Notes: generated by a model not told the origin, from the letters alone. A stretch of DNA of 48,570 nucleotides from Magnetospirillum sp. (GCA_016212565.1 JACRFY010000144.1:1-48570), one strand, 5' to 3'; positions 24,749 to 34,500 are shown, counted from the stretch's first letter. Numbers and translations: made by a program.

Positions 24749-26295
24749 GACCGACGCCTTACGCGCGGCGGTGGCTGTTGCTGCTGCTGGCGGTGACGTT
24801 TCTGTTCATCCACCGCCATCAATGGGCGGTCGACCTGTCGCGGTCGGGAGACGATGCGTCCTATCTCTCGCATGCCCTGACCGTCGGCCTCGACTTCGAC
24901 CTCGACTATAGCAACGAGCCCGGCCACCCCTACGCCACCGTCTTTGCCGATCCCGCCCGTCCCGACCGTCCGGTGCCGCGCCATTTCTTCGGTGCCGGCG
25001 TGATGGCGGCGCCATTCGTCGCCGCCTTTTCGGCAATCGACCGCCTGACCGGTCATCCGGTGATCGCCGACCATCGCCAGTATCGGCATTCGTGGAGCTT
25101 CTTCGGCTTTTCGGTGGCGGTGCATGTCTATTTCTTCGCCGCCATCACCCTGTTGTGGCGCGCGGCACGGCTGGCCGGAGCCCCGTTCGGCCCGCTGGCG
25201 GTCACGGCGCTGTGCCTGAGTTCGGGGGTTGCCTTCTACGTCCTGTCCCGCATGCGGATGACCCACGGATTCGAATTCTTCGCCTTTGCCGGCTGTGTCC
25301 ATGCCGGGGCCGGGCTGTGGCGGAGCCTGGCCGAGGGTCGGCGGGTGGCGGCGTGGATCGCCTGGGGCGTGTTCGGTTCCACCCTGGCCATCGCCATTCG
25401 CCTCAACAATCTGCAGGTGATGGCGCTGCCGGCCCTGACCCTGCTGCTGCTGGCGTTGGCCCGCAGGGCCCCGGCCATCGGCCGGACCGCCGCCGCCGCC
25501 CTGGCGGCGCTGGCCACGGCACCGGTCGGCCTGCTGGCGTTGCTGCCGATGCACTTCGCCCTTTACGGCGCCGCCCTCCCCGACATCAAGGCGATGCACG
25601 GCACCCATGGCGGCGGCGTTCCCATGCCCACCAGCCTGGAAGGCGCGCAGACCTTCATCGCCACCTTGGCCGAGCTGCTCCATCACACCGGATACGTGGT
25701 ATGGGGCGGCGAGTTCGGCCTGCTGTTCACCAATCCGCTGGCGGTGATCGGGCTCATCCTTGCCGCGGCGGTCGCCGTGCACGGCGGTGGCGGGGCGCTG
25801 CTGCGGCTGACCACGGTCCTGCTGCTGCTGCTCTACGCCCTCACCGGGCTGGCGGTGACGCTGATGTGGAAGAACACCGGCCATTCCTATGGCTGGCGCT
25901 ACCTGTTGCCGCTGTTTCCCTTGGGCTTCGTCGGTCTGTGCGCGTGGTGGCCGACCGCTGCGGCGCTGCCGCGGCGGGTGGTGACGGCGGTACTGTCGGG
26001 GTTGGGAGTCGTGGCCGTGGTGGCGATGCTGCTGTTCGGCAAGTCGCCGGGCCTGTCCTATGAGTGGCGGATGAGCCGGTTGGGCGTCGAGACGCAGACG
26101 GCCCCCGACTTTCTGCCCAATCTCGCCCGCGAGGCCTTTACCGGCGCACCATGGTCGGTGGCGACCAAGGACGGCATCATCGGCTATGCCAACAAGGCCA
26201 CCACCCAGCACCCGCCAGTGGTCGGGCTGTGGTTGGCGCTGCTGTTCGCGTTGTGGATGGGCTGGGGAGTGTGGGTCACTCACCAGCGCAAGTAG
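24745..26295 (+). CDS. Polytopic membrane protein, GT-C-like
   Basis: A 516-residue protein with about a dozen hydrophobic segments. The first outer loop carries SGDDASYLSHALTVGLDFDL, where an acidic pair follows the first helix as in GT-C glycosyltransferases of the PMT/ArnT kind. It begins with an ATGA overlap onto the GT2 gene upstream, and its last 16 bases overlap the end of the convergent GtrB-like gene. I would read it as a periplasmic-side sugar transferase using a polyprenyl-phosphate-linked donor, but motif evidence is limited. Confidence 0.6.
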   Translation: MRPTPYARRWLLLLLAVTFLFIHRHQWAVDLSRSGDDASYLSHALTVGLDFDLDYSNEPGHPYATVFADPARPDRPVPRHFFGAGVMAAPFVAAFSAIDRLTGHPVIADHRQYRHSWSFFGFSVAVHVYFFAAITLLWRAARLAGAPFGPLAVTALCLSSGVAFYVLSRMRMTHGFEFFAFAGCVHAGAGLWRSLAEGRRVAAWIAWGVFGSTLAIAIRLNNLQVMALPALTLLLLALARRAPAIGRTAAAALAALATAPVGLLALLPMHFALYGAALPDIKAMHGTHGGGVPMPTSLEGAQTFIATLAELLHHTGYVVWGGEFGLLFTNPLAVIGLILAAAVAVHGGGGALLRLTTVLLLLLYALTGLAVTLMWKNTGHSYGWRYLLPLFPLGFVGLCAWWPTAAALPRRVVTAVLSGLGVVAVVAMLLFGKSPGLSYEWRMSRLGVETQTAPDFLPNLAREAFTGAPWSVATKDGIIGYANKATTQHPPVVGLWLALLFALWMGWGVWVTHQRK

Positions 26296-27236
26296 TAGAG
26301 CCGCTTCATCTCCGCCTGCGAGACCGACAATCCGTGCAGGACCAGGCCGGCGACGAAGGACAGCCCGGCCATCAGCATGATGCCGGTGGCCAGGATGGCG
26401 GTGGGAAAGCGTGGTACCAGACCGGTGTCGAGGAATTCCGTCACCACCGGCGCGGCCAGCGCCAGCGACAACACGCACAGCAGCCCGGCGATGGTCGAGA
26501 ACAGCAGGAACGGCCGGTGCTGCTTGGTCAGCATGACGATCGCCCAGAGAATGCGAGCGCCGTCGCGATAGGTCTTGAGCTTGCTCGCCGTTCCCTCGAC
26601 CCGGCCGGTGTAGCGGGTGGGGACCTCGGCGGTGGGCAGGCGGAGTTGGAGCGCATGCACCGCGAGCTCGGTCTCGATCTCGAAGCCCAGCGACAAAGCG
26701 GGGAAGGATTTGACAAAACGGCGCGACATCACCCGATAGCCGGAAAAGATGTCGGAGAAGCCGCGGCCGAACAGCCGCTCGACGACGCGGTTGAACAGGC
26801 GGTTGCCGAAGCGATGGCCGAAGCGGTAGGCCTCGCCGCCCTCCTCGACCCGCGTTCCCACCACCATATCGAGGCGACGGCGGCGGAGCAATTCGACCAG
26901 TTCCGGGGCACGGGCAGCATCGTAGGTGCCATCGCCATCGGCCATGATGTAGATCTCGGCGTCGATTTCGGCAAAGGCGCGGCGGATGACGTTGCCCTTG
27001 CCCCGCAACGGCTCGTGGATGACCTCGGCTCCGGCCGCGACGGCGCATGTGGCCGTGGCGTCGGTTGAATTGTTGTCGAAGACGATGATCGCCGCACCGG
27101 GCAAGACGTCCCGGAAAGCGGCGACCACTTGGGCGATCGCGGGCGCCTCATTGAAGCACGGCAGGATGACGGCGACGCCGCGCCACGATGCCGCTGGATC
27201 GGTTGAGGGTGCGGTTCGGGTCATTGTCTCGTCCAC
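26280..27236 (-). CDS. GT2 prenyl-phosphate glycosyltransferase with two C-terminal helices
   Basis: A 318-residue protein. The GT-A domain has VILPCFNEAPAIAQ, DNNSTDAT and the DXD-type ADGDGTYD motif; residues after about 245 form two hydrophobic helices. This is the layout of dolichyl/undecaprenyl-phosphate sugar synthases (DPM1/GtrB branch), which attach a sugar from a nucleotide donor to a lipid phosphate. ATG at 27236 gives the longest frame; the one at 27224 is also possible. It follows the large membrane protein gene by 4 bases, so the two are probably coupled. The sugar is unknown. Confidence 0.85.
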   Translation of the reverse strand: MDETMTRTAPSTDPAASWRGVAVILPCFNEAPAIAQVVAAFRDVLPGAAIIVFDNNSTDATATCAVAAGAEVIHEPLRGKGNVIRRAFAEIDAEIYIMADGDGTYDAARAPELVELLRRRRLDMVVGTRVEEGGEAYRFGHRFGNRLFNRVVERLFGRGFSDIFSGYRVMSRRFVKSFPALSLGFEIETELAVHALQLRLPTAEVPTRYTGRVEGTASKLKTYRDGARILWAIVMLTKQHRPFLLFSTIAGLLCVLSLALAAPVVTEFLDTGLVPRFPTAILATGIMLMAGLSFVAGLVLHGLSVSQAEMKRLYYLRW

Positions 27237-27240
27237 GGCT

Positions 27241-29226
27241 CTAGTCCCCCGGCTTCGTTCTGGGGTTGAGAGCGACGACGGCAGAGGATCCGTGGTCGTC
27301 GAGGATCGTTATGTCATATCTCCGGGCCAGAGGGGCCAGTACGTCGTCGAAGCGATAGATGGCCGAGGCCACGTCGTGTCGCTCTACCCGCCCCTGTGCT
27401 TCGAGGCCCCGCAGCCACGGCCAATTGGTCTGCTGGGCGGGGTCGAGGCGGAAACCGGATACCTCCACCGGCTTCGCCCCGAGGGGCCGGACCACCAGAG
27501 CCTGAAGCGGCGCAACAGCAGGAACGGGAATCCACCCCGCTGCCGTCACGTCGACCTTGGCCAATGCGCGACCGTCCTCGGCCTCGAAGCTGAGGGTCCG
27601 GCCTACGGCGGCCGGCCCAACCTGCACCGCAACCGAGGCAGACGGCACGCCGGCGAATCGTAGCGTAAGCGGGGCCTCCGGCGTCACGAGGAACTGCCCT
27701 CGATTGGCCCAATTGGGCAGGGTGAGGAAGGCGTGGCTCAGATCGTTGCCAGCCGTCATCTCCGAGCCAAAGCGCAAGAACGTTGCCGGACAGGCATAGG
27801 CGCCGTAGCTGAGAACAACGAAGGCGACGTTCCGTCCATCCAGGCCGAGCCGCGTGCAATCGGCGGCAATCAGATCCCATTGGCGGCGCTCGAAACGCGC
27901 ATCATGGCGCGATGTCTTGACCTGCTGCCAGAAATCGTGCTTCCGCAGGCCGACCGCAACAAAGCCGCGGCCGCTGAACTGAAGATAGAATATCGCCGCT
28001 CCGGCCAGGACGAGCCCAACGGCCTTTGAGGGGGAGAGCAACCCAGACGGCCTGCGGAGAAGCCCCAGCGCGGTCGATCCGCACCAGGACAACAGGCGAA
28101 TCGTCCCGAATCCGAGCGCGGCAGCAACGAACAAGGTCGCGAGCGGCAGCAATCGGCCAAAAAGAGTGGCGGGATGGGTGGGGTGCACATAGGCAATGCC
28201 GCTAGCCGCCAATACCATCGCCACCGCTCCCAGGTGGAGCAGGCGCCGGCGCCGCTGGGCGTCGAGGGCGATCACCCCATAGCAGGCCAAGGCCGCAAAC
28301 ACCCAGGATGCCTCCCAACTGACGGCACGGTCGCGGCGCACCATCGCATCGAGCATCTGGCCGGCAGCCTGGGCCGAGGTCCGCAACGCCTCGGCAAGCT
28401 CCAGGGTGTCGATCGGAATAGGCGGCGGTGCAAAGCGCAGTGCCGGCACCAGCGATCCGGCCAAACCGGCGGCAGCGATCGCCAGCAGGATCGGCAATTG
28501 GGGGCGGAGGGTGCGCCACACCGCCACCGGCCGGAATGGCGAAGTTCCCTGGGCGATGCAAAACAGGGCAATCATATAGCCGGCATAGATGCGACCGATC
28601 GAATGCAGGCTGATGGCCACCAGGGCTGCCGCCAGCAGGATCGACGGCCGGCCGCCGTTCCGGCTCAGCGCATAGGCGCCGTACCAGCAGGCGACACCAA
28701 AGGCGGCGACGCCAGGAACAAACCAATAGAGGCCGTGGTCGGGAAAGCGCAGCAGCGCCATCACCACGAGCGCAACCGCCGCCGCCGTGGGCCCGACCAA
28801 TTGCCGGCACAGGGCGGCGATGCCGGTCATCACCACGACCACCGTCAGCAGCTCCATGGTGTCGAAGCTGGCCTCCCACGATACGCCGACGGTGTTGAGG
28901 AGCGCCATCGCCACCGCCCATAGTGGTGAGTGGAACAGCCACAGGCGATGCCAGATATCCCAGCGCCCCAGGTCGCTGCCGGCGGAGGTCTGCGCCAACA
29001 GGGTGTCGATGGCGGGGCAAGCTTCAACCAGGCAGTGCTTGAACTGAACCGCGGTCAGGATATAGGCGTAGGTGTCGTCGACCTCGGGCGGCAACATGCG
29101 ATCAAGGAGCGGCAGACCGACCACCGCCAGCTTGAGCCCGAGAGCGGCCATCACCGCGGCGATGGCGAACACGATGCCCCAGACACCAGCTGGGTTCGCC
29201 ATCGGAGGCTCTTTCAAACTCGCCAT
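27241..29226 (-). CDS. Large polytopic membrane protein, GT-C-like
   Basis: A 661-residue protein with many hydrophobic segments in the first 420 residues followed by a soluble C-terminal half of about 200 residues. The first outer loop carries PPEVDDTYAY with an acidic pair, resembling GT-C enzymes. No specific family is recognised. ATG at 29226 is 9 bases after GGAGG. It sits between two prenyl-phosphate glycosyltransferases, so it may use their lipid-linked sugar to modify the glycan in the periplasm. That role is inferred from gene order. Confidence 0.6.
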   Translation of the reverse strand: MASLKEPPMANPAGVWGIVFAIAAVMAALGLKLAVVGLPLLDRMLPPEVDDTYAYILTAVQFKHCLVEACPAIDTLLAQTSAGSDLGRWDIWHRLWLFHSPLWAVAMALLNTVGVSWEASFDTMELLTVVVVMTGIAALCRQLVGPTAAAVALVVMALLRFPDHGLYWFVPGVAAFGVACWYGAYALSRNGGRPSILLAAALVAISLHSIGRIYAGYMIALFCIAQGTSPFRPVAVWRTLRPQLPILLAIAAAGLAGSLVPALRFAPPPIPIDTLELAEALRTSAQAAGQMLDAMVRRDRAVSWEASWVFAALACYGVIALDAQRRRRLLHLGAVAMVLAASGIAYVHPTHPATLFGRLLPLATLFVAAALGFGTIRLLSWCGSTALGLLRRPSGLLSPSKAVGLVLAGAAIFYLQFSGRGFVAVGLRKHDFWQQVKTSRHDARFERRQWDLIAADCTRLGLDGRNVAFVVLSYGAYACPATFLRFGSEMTAGNDLSHAFLTLPNWANRGQFLVTPEAPLTLRFAGVPSASVAVQVGPAAVGRTLSFEAEDGRALAKVDVTAAGWIPVPAVAPLQALVVRPLGAKPVEVSGFRLDPAQQTNWPWLRGLEAQGRVERHDVASAIYRFDDVLAPLARRYDITILDDHGSSAVVALNPRTKPGD

Positions 29227-29230
29227 GAGG

Positions 29231-30247
29231 TCAGGCCTCCGGCGGCGGATTGATGACGCTGTGGACAAGATAGGGCTGCTTGTTCTGCGATTCGTAGTAG
29301 GTGCGAACCATCATTTCGGCCAAAAGGCCCATCAGCAGGCTCATCAGCCCGGTCACCACCATCATGACCGACAGGATTGGCAGCGGGGTCTGGATCATCG
29401 ACACCCCTTCGAACAGGCGCAGGAACACCACCAAGCCAAAAACGCCCAGGCCGCCGAAAATCGACAGCAAGCCAAATCCGCCGAACACATACATCGGTTT
29501 GGCAAAATACATGGCCAGGAACTTCACCACCATGATGTCGAGTATGACCTTGAAGATCCGTTCCAAGCCATACTTCGAGGCACCGCGCAGGCGGGGATGG
29601 TGGGTGACCGGCAACTCCGTGACTCGCGCACCCATCCAGGTGGCGTAGATGGGCACGAAGCGATGCATCTCGCCGTACAGCCGTACGCCCTTGAGAACGT
29701 CGCGCCGATAGGCCTTCAGCGTGCAGCCGTAGTCGTGCAGCTTCACCCCCGAGACTTCCGAAATCAACAGGTTGGCGACGCGGCTGACGAAATTGCGCTT
29801 GATGGCCGCATCCTTGCGGTTCCGACGCCATCCCGAGACCACGTCGTAGCCCTCGTCCAGCTTGGCCAGCAGCGCGGGGATATCGCGGGGATCGTTCTGC
29901 AGGTCGGCGTCCAACATGACGACGATGTCGCCGGTAGCATGGTCGATGCCGGCCATCATCGCCGCCGTCTGGCCGAAATTGCGCCGAAAGGCGACAACGC
30001 ACAGATTGGGCCGCGCCGCGGCTTCCGCCTGCAGCAGCGAAAGCGAGCGGTCGCGACTGCCGTCGTCGACGATGATGACCTCGACCGGGTTGGGCAGGGC
30101 GTCGAGCACGGCGAACAGCCGCTCGCACAACGGGCGAACGTTCTGCTCCTCGTTATAGAGGGGAATGACCACGGATACGGATTGACGGCCATCCGCGGAC
30201 GGAATTCCCGCCACCGTCACGCCACTGTCGATAACGTCGTCCGCCAT
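29231..30247 (-). CDS. GtrB/ArnC-like prenyl-phosphate glycosyltransferase
   Basis: A 338-residue GT2 enzyme with two C-terminal membrane helices. VSVVIPLYNEEQNVRPLC, VIIVDDGSRD and LDADLQNDPRD (metal-binding DXD) are conserved, and RGASKYGLERIFKV leads into the helices. The family makes polyprenyl-phosphate sugars (GtrB: glucose; ArnC: formyl-Ara4N). It is the first gene of a three-gene minus-strand operon; a candidate minus-strand -10 TATGAT at 30285-30280 lacks a good -35 partner. The sugar is not determined by sequence. Confidence 0.88.
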   Translation of the reverse strand: MADDVIDSGVTVAGIPSADGRQSVSVVIPLYNEEQNVRPLCERLFAVLDALPNPVEVIIVDDGSRDRSLSLLQAEAAARPNLCVVAFRRNFGQTAAMMAGIDHATGDIVVMLDADLQNDPRDIPALLAKLDEGYDVVSGWRRNRKDAAIKRNFVSRVANLLISEVSGVKLHDYGCTLKAYRRDVLKGVRLYGEMHRFVPIYATWMGARVTELPVTHHPRLRGASKYGLERIFKVILDIMVVKFLAMYFAKPMYVFGGFGLLSIFGGLGVFGLVVFLRLFEGVSMIQTPLPILSVMMVVTGLMSLLMGLLAEMMVRTYYESQNKQPYLVHSVINPPPEA

Positions 30248-30389
30248 TCTTGCCTCTCCGTGGCCGGCGGCGCCTTGTTATCATATCGTCAAGCCGGTAT
30301 CCACCATCACTCCGCGACGCGGACTCTTTCACTTGACAGGGAACGGCACCGCCCCCGACTTTGTCCCAGCTTTCAGCGGGGCCGGGATC
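30248..30389. promoter_or_regulatory. Divergent promoter region
   Basis: 142 bases between divergent genes. On the plus strand there is a TTGACA at 30333-30338, a good -35, but no matching -10 at 16-18 bases. On the minus strand TATGAT (30285-30280) resembles a -10. Neither makes a full promoter. Confidence 0.3.
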
Positions 30390-32267
30390 ATGTGCGGTAT
30401 TGCAGGGTTTGTCGGGGTTGGCGACCGGGACGACCTGAAGGAGATGACCCGCCGCCTCGCCCACCGCGGACCGGACGGCGAAGGGCTGCATCACGACGCG
30501 GAGCGGGGGGTCTTCCTCGGCCATCGCCGCTTGGCCGTCATCGATCTGCATGGCGGTGCCCAGCCGATGTGGAACGAAGACGGCGAGGTGGGCGTCGTCT
30601 TCAACGGCGAAATCTACAATCACCGCGCGCTCAGACTGGAGTTGGAACGGCGGGGCCATCGCTTCCGCAGCGACCACTGCGACACCGAAGTTCTGGTCCA
30701 CGGCTGGGAGGAATGGGGGGCGGATCTGCCGTTGCGGCTGAGCGGGATGTTCGCCTTTGCCATCCACGACCGCCGCTACCGCCGGCTGTTTCTCGCGCGC
30801 GACCGCATGGGCAAGAAGCCGCTGTTCTATGCCACGGGGCGTGATCTGGTCGCCTTTGCCTCAGAGGTGAGCGCCCTGCTCGGCCATTCGCAGGTTCCGC
30901 GCGAGGTCGATCGCCGCGCGCTGCAGAAGTTTTTCGCCCACGGCTTCTTCCCCGCCCCGCACACACCGTTCTCGGCGGTCCGCCGACTGCCGGGCGGCTG
31001 GCGCCTCGAGGTGGACTTGGCCAGTCTCGCCGTCACCGCCTCGCCTTATTGGTCGTTCGCCATCGAGCCCGAGGAATCCGGCCGCGGCGAGGACGATCTG
31101 GCCGAGGAGCTGCGTAGCTTGCTGGTGGACGCGGTCGGCCGCCGCCTCGACAGCGACGTGCCGCTGGGCGTGCTGCTGAGCGGCGGCGTCGATTCGAGCG
31201 CGGTGGCGGCCATCGCCGCCGGTTTGGTCGGCGGCGACGGCGTACAGACATTCTCGATCGGCTTCGACGAGCAGAGCTTCGACGAATCCCATCATGCCGA
31301 GCGGATGGCCCGCCACATCGGCTCGCACCACCGGATGGAGATGTGCCGGGCCGGCCTGGCCCGCAACGACCTGACCGGCCTGCTCGACCGCCTCGACGAG
31401 CCGATGGGCGACAGCTCGATCCTGCCCACCTGGCTGGTCAGCCGCTTCGCCCGTTCCCATGTTACGGTCGCCCTGAGCGGCGATGGCGCCGACGAGCTGT
31501 TCGCCGGCTACGACACGTTCAAGGCCCTGGCGCCCTCGCGGGCCTACCGGCGGGTCGTGCCCCCGGCGCTCACCGGACTGCTGCGCCGCCTCGCCGTCCG
31601 GCTGCCGGCCTCGGATGCCAATATGAGTCTGGACTTCAAGGTCCAGCGCTGGCTGCGCGGCATGACCTATCCCGAGACGCTGTGGAATCCGGTGTGGCTG
31701 GCCGCCCTGGACCCCGATGAAATCGCCGCGCTGTTCGGCGAGCGAGTCGATGTCGAGGATCTCTACAGCGAGGTGATCGAAACCTGGGATGCCTCGCGTT
31801 CCCGCGATCCCGTCGATCGGAGCATGGAGTTCTACACGCGCTTCTATCTCCAGGACGGTGTGCTGGTGAAGGTCGACCGCGCCAGCATGCTGGAAGGGCT
31901 GGAAATCCGCTCCCCGTTCCTCGACGATGCGGTGGTCGACTTCGCCCGCCGCCTGCCCAGCCGCTTCAAGTTCCGCGGCGGCGAACGCAAGGTGCTGTTG
32001 AAAAGGGCGTTGCGCCCGCTGGTTCCCGCCGAGATCCTCGACCGCCCGAAGAAAGGGTTCGGCATTCCCCTGGCCCGCTGGCTGCGCGACATGCCGCCGC
32101 CGCAGGCGGCGGACGTGCCGTTCCTCGACGCCGAGTGGCTGCACCGCCGCTGGCGCGACCACAGCGAGCGCCGCCGCGATTGCCGTCATGGCCTGTGGTG
32201 TTGGATGGGCCTGAGCCGCTATTTTGGCGCCATGGCCGGGACAACGAGCCAAGAGGACAAGGCATGA
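30390..32267 (+). CDS. Asparagine-synthase-type glutamine amidotransferase 2
   Basis: A 625-residue AsnB-family enzyme. Cys2 is the glutaminase nucleophile; AHRGPDGEG and FNGEIYNH follow in the N-terminal domain. The PP-loop LLSGGVDSS is at 262-270, SGDGADELFAGYDTF comes next, and LVKVDRASMLEGLEIRSPFLD near the C terminus. It resembles amidotransferases of exopolysaccharide operons (exosortase-associated type). The ATG at 30390 starts the strictly conserved MCGIAGF. The stop overlaps the ATG of the radical SAM gene (ATGA). It may amidate a sugar carboxylate of the same glycan. Confidence 0.9.
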   Translation: MCGIAGFVGVGDRDDLKEMTRRLAHRGPDGEGLHHDAERGVFLGHRRLAVIDLHGGAQPMWNEDGEVGVVFNGEIYNHRALRLELERRGHRFRSDHCDTEVLVHGWEEWGADLPLRLSGMFAFAIHDRRYRRLFLARDRMGKKPLFYATGRDLVAFASEVSALLGHSQVPREVDRRALQKFFAHGFFPAPHTPFSAVRRLPGGWRLEVDLASLAVTASPYWSFAIEPEESGRGEDDLAEELRSLLVDAVGRRLDSDVPLGVLLSGGVDSSAVAAIAAGLVGGDGVQTFSIGFDEQSFDESHHAERMARHIGSHHRMEMCRAGLARNDLTGLLDRLDEPMGDSSILPTWLVSRFARSHVTVALSGDGADELFAGYDTFKALAPSRAYRRVVPPALTGLLRRLAVRLPASDANMSLDFKVQRWLRGMTYPETLWNPVWLAALDPDEIAALFGERVDVEDLYSEVIETWDASRSRDPVDRSMEFYTRFYLQDGVLVKVDRASMLEGLEIRSPFLDDAVVDFARRLPSRFKFRGGERKVLLKRALRPLVPAEILDRPKKGFGIPLARWLRDMPPPQAADVPFLDAEWLHRRWRDHSERRRDCRHGLWCWMGLSRYFGAMAGTTSQEDKA

Positions 32268-33802
32268 GCGATCCCACGTCGATTCCGGTGGCCCTGGTCC
32301 GCGGGCCCATCGTTGCCAGTGTGCGGTCGATCAATAACGAGGCGACACCGTCGGTCGCCTTTGCCTATCTGTCGGCAAAGGTGCGCTCGCATGGCTATCC
32401 GGTCACCGTCGTCGACGGCATCGCCGGCGGCCTGGGCCGCTTCCAGCCTTTGCCCGATTATCCCGGCTACCAGATCACCGGGTTGGGGCTCGACGAGATC
32501 GTCGCCCGCATCCCCGGCAACACGCGGGTGATCGGCATCTCGGCGATGTTCTCCGGCGAGTGGCCGGTGATGCGCGACCTGATCGGCAAGATCCGCGCCC
32601 GCTTTCCCGAGGCCCTGCTGATCGGCGGCGGCGAGCACATCACCGCCCTGACCGAGTACAGCCTGCGCGACTGCCCGGCCCTCGACGTCTGCGTTCGCGG
32701 CGAGGGCGAGGCCACCCTGGTCGCGGTTCTGGACGCCTTCCGCACGGGCGGGAGCATGGCCGGCATTGCCGGCGTCGCCGTGCTCGACGCGGCCGGAACT
32801 TATGTCTGCGGCGAGGGCGTGCCCCGCGTGCGCGACATCGACTCCTTGCCGTGGCCGACCTGGGAAGAAGGATACCTCGAACGCTTCTGGCAGATCGGCA
32901 AGTCCTACGGCATCCACACCGACCGCGACATGCCGATCATGGCCTCGCGCGGGTGCCCGTATCGTTGCACCTTCTGTTCCAACGCCCAAATGTGGACCAC
33001 GCGCTACATCCTGCGCGATCCCGACGATCTTCTCGCCGAAATCGAGAGTTACGTTGCACGCTATAACATCACCAGCCTCCAGTTTTACGACCTGACCGCC
33101 ATCACCAAGAAGCGGTGGACCGTCGAGTTCTGCCGGAAGTTGATGGCCCGCGGCATCAAGCTGAAGTGGTCGCTGCCGTCGGGAACCCGCAGCGAGGCGC
33201 TGGACGAGGAAACTCTGGCCCTGCTCAAGGACACCGGTTGCACCTACCTCGTCTACGCCCCCGAGAGCGGCTCGCCGCGGACGCTGGAGCGGATCAAGAA
33301 GAAGATCGACATCAAGCAGTTCACCCAGTCGGTGATGACGGCCAAGCGGGTCGGGCTGGTCTTGCGCACCAACCTGATCATCGGCTTCCCCGGCGAAACG
33401 CGCTGGGATGTCCTGCGCACGGTGGTGTTCGGCCTCGGCCTGGCCGCCAGAGGCGTCGACGAAGTGTCGATCAACATCTTCTCCGCCTATCCTGGTACGG
33501 AGATTTTCAAGGAATTGCTCGACGCCGGAAAGATCGTCCTCGACGATGCCTATTTTCTCCGCCTGACCTCGTTGAACAGCGATTACACCGCCTTCAATCC
33601 CCTGACCTTCAACGAGCGGATGGGGCCGCGCGAACTGGCCACCTATCGGCTGTTCTTTATGCTGGCCAACTACGCACTGGGGTACCTGCTTTATCCGAGC
33701 AGAATCTTGCGCACCATTCGCAACCTGCGGGCGGAGACCGGCGCCTCTACCGTCCTCGAACATCGGCTGAAGGATCTCCTTCGCCGCCGTGCACAAGGCT
33801 GA
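32264..33802 (+). CDS. Radical SAM protein of the B12-binding type
   Basis: A 512-residue protein. The N-terminal 200 residues resemble a B12-binding domain in general layout, although the classical DxHxxG cobalamin motif is not visible. The radical SAM motif CPYRCTFC (C231, C235, C238) follows, with ESGSPRTLERIKKKIDIKQF and an RTNLIIGFPGET stretch in the core. Relatives include BchE/HpnJ-type enzymes and methyltransferases acting on unactivated carbon. ATG overlaps the amidotransferase stop by 4 bases, and a methyltransferase gene follows after 4 bases. The reaction on the glycan is unknown. Confidence 0.82.
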   Translation: MSDPTSIPVALVRGPIVASVRSINNEATPSVAFAYLSAKVRSHGYPVTVVDGIAGGLGRFQPLPDYPGYQITGLGLDEIVARIPGNTRVIGISAMFSGEWPVMRDLIGKIRARFPEALLIGGGEHITALTEYSLRDCPALDVCVRGEGEATLVAVLDAFRTGGSMAGIAGVAVLDAAGTYVCGEGVPRVRDIDSLPWPTWEEGYLERFWQIGKSYGIHTDRDMPIMASRGCPYRCTFCSNAQMWTTRYILRDPDDLLAEIESYVARYNITSLQFYDLTAITKKRWTVEFCRKLMARGIKLKWSLPSGTRSEALDEETLALLKDTGCTYLVYAPESGSPRTLERIKKKIDIKQFTQSVMTAKRVGLVLRTNLIIGFPGETRWDVLRTVVFGLGLAARGVDEVSINIFSAYPGTEIFKELLDAGKIVLDDAYFLRLTSLNSDYTAFNPLTFNERMGPRELATYRLFFMLANYALGYLLYPSRILRTIRNLRAETGASTVLEHRLKDLLRRRAQG

Positions 33803-33806
33803 CCCC

Positions 33807-34409
33807 ATGGCGCGCGCCCTAGGCCTGCTCTACCGCCTGCTGGAAATCCCATTCGTTTTCGCCGTGTCGCAGCGCTTCGGTGCCGGCACGGTGGCCGGCT
33901 ATCACGACCACATCGCCCGCTTCGTCGCCCTGCGCCCGGGACAGAGCGTGCTCGACGTCGGGTGCGGAGTCGGCGCCTTCCGCCCGGTTCTCGGCGACGC
34001 CTATACCGGAGTCGACGTCAATCCCGACTACATCGCCGAGGCGGCATCGCGCCACTCGGGGCGGTTTCTGGCCATGAACGCGGCACGGCTGGAATTCGCC
34101 GACGCCAGCTTCGACCATGTGCTCAGCATCGCCACCTTCCACCACCTGTCCGATGCCGAGGTTGTGGCGACGGTTGCCGAGGCGTTGCGCGTGTGCAAGC
34201 CCGACGGCGCCGTTCACATCGTCGACGCCATCTTTCCCGAAACCTATCGCAACCCACTGCAATGGCTGCTGTTCGCCATGGACCGCGGCCGCCATCCGCG
34301 CCGCTTCGCCACCCTGCGGGCCCTGTTGGCCGGCCATTTCCGCCTCGGCGAGGCCGTGGTGCGGCCCGGCTTTCCCCATTACAGCTGCTATATCCGCATC
34401 CTCCGGTGA
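33807..34409 (+). CDS. Class I SAM-dependent methyltransferase
   Basis: A 200-residue protein. Motif I VLDVGCGVGAFRPVL, motif II GVDVNPDYI and the catalytic-region HVLSIATFHHL are present. ATG at 33807 was chosen; GTG at 33789 would overlap the radical SAM stop and is also possible. The gene ends 36 bases before a candidate terminator (34446-34498). It probably methylates the product of the upstream radical SAM or amidotransferase enzyme. Confidence 0.82.
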   Translation: MARALGLLYRLLEIPFVFAVSQRFGAGTVAGYHDHIARFVALRPGQSVLDVGCGVGAFRPVLGDAYTGVDVNPDYIAEAASRHSGRFLAMNAARLEFADASFDHVLSIATFHHLSDAEVVATVAEALRVCKPDGAVHIVDAIFPETYRNPLQWLLFAMDRGRHPRRFATLRALLAGHFRLGEAVVRPGFPHYSCYIRILR

Positions 34410-34445
34410 GCCGTCCACCGGCGTTGCCGACCCCCCGCGAGGGAT

Positions 34446-34500
34446 GAAACGGGGCGCCCGCTTGGCCGCGCCCAATGGGCGCCCGGCGGGGCCGTTTCTT
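34446..34500. terminator. Bidirectional terminator-like hairpin between convergent genes
   Basis: GAAACGG (34446-34452) pairs with CCGTTTC (34492-34498). Nested inside are GGCGCCC and GGGCGCC and an alternative GCGCCC/GGGCGC stem. On the plus strand TTTCTT ends the structure. Its place between convergent genes ending at 34409 and 34518 supports a two-way terminator. Confidence 0.6.
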
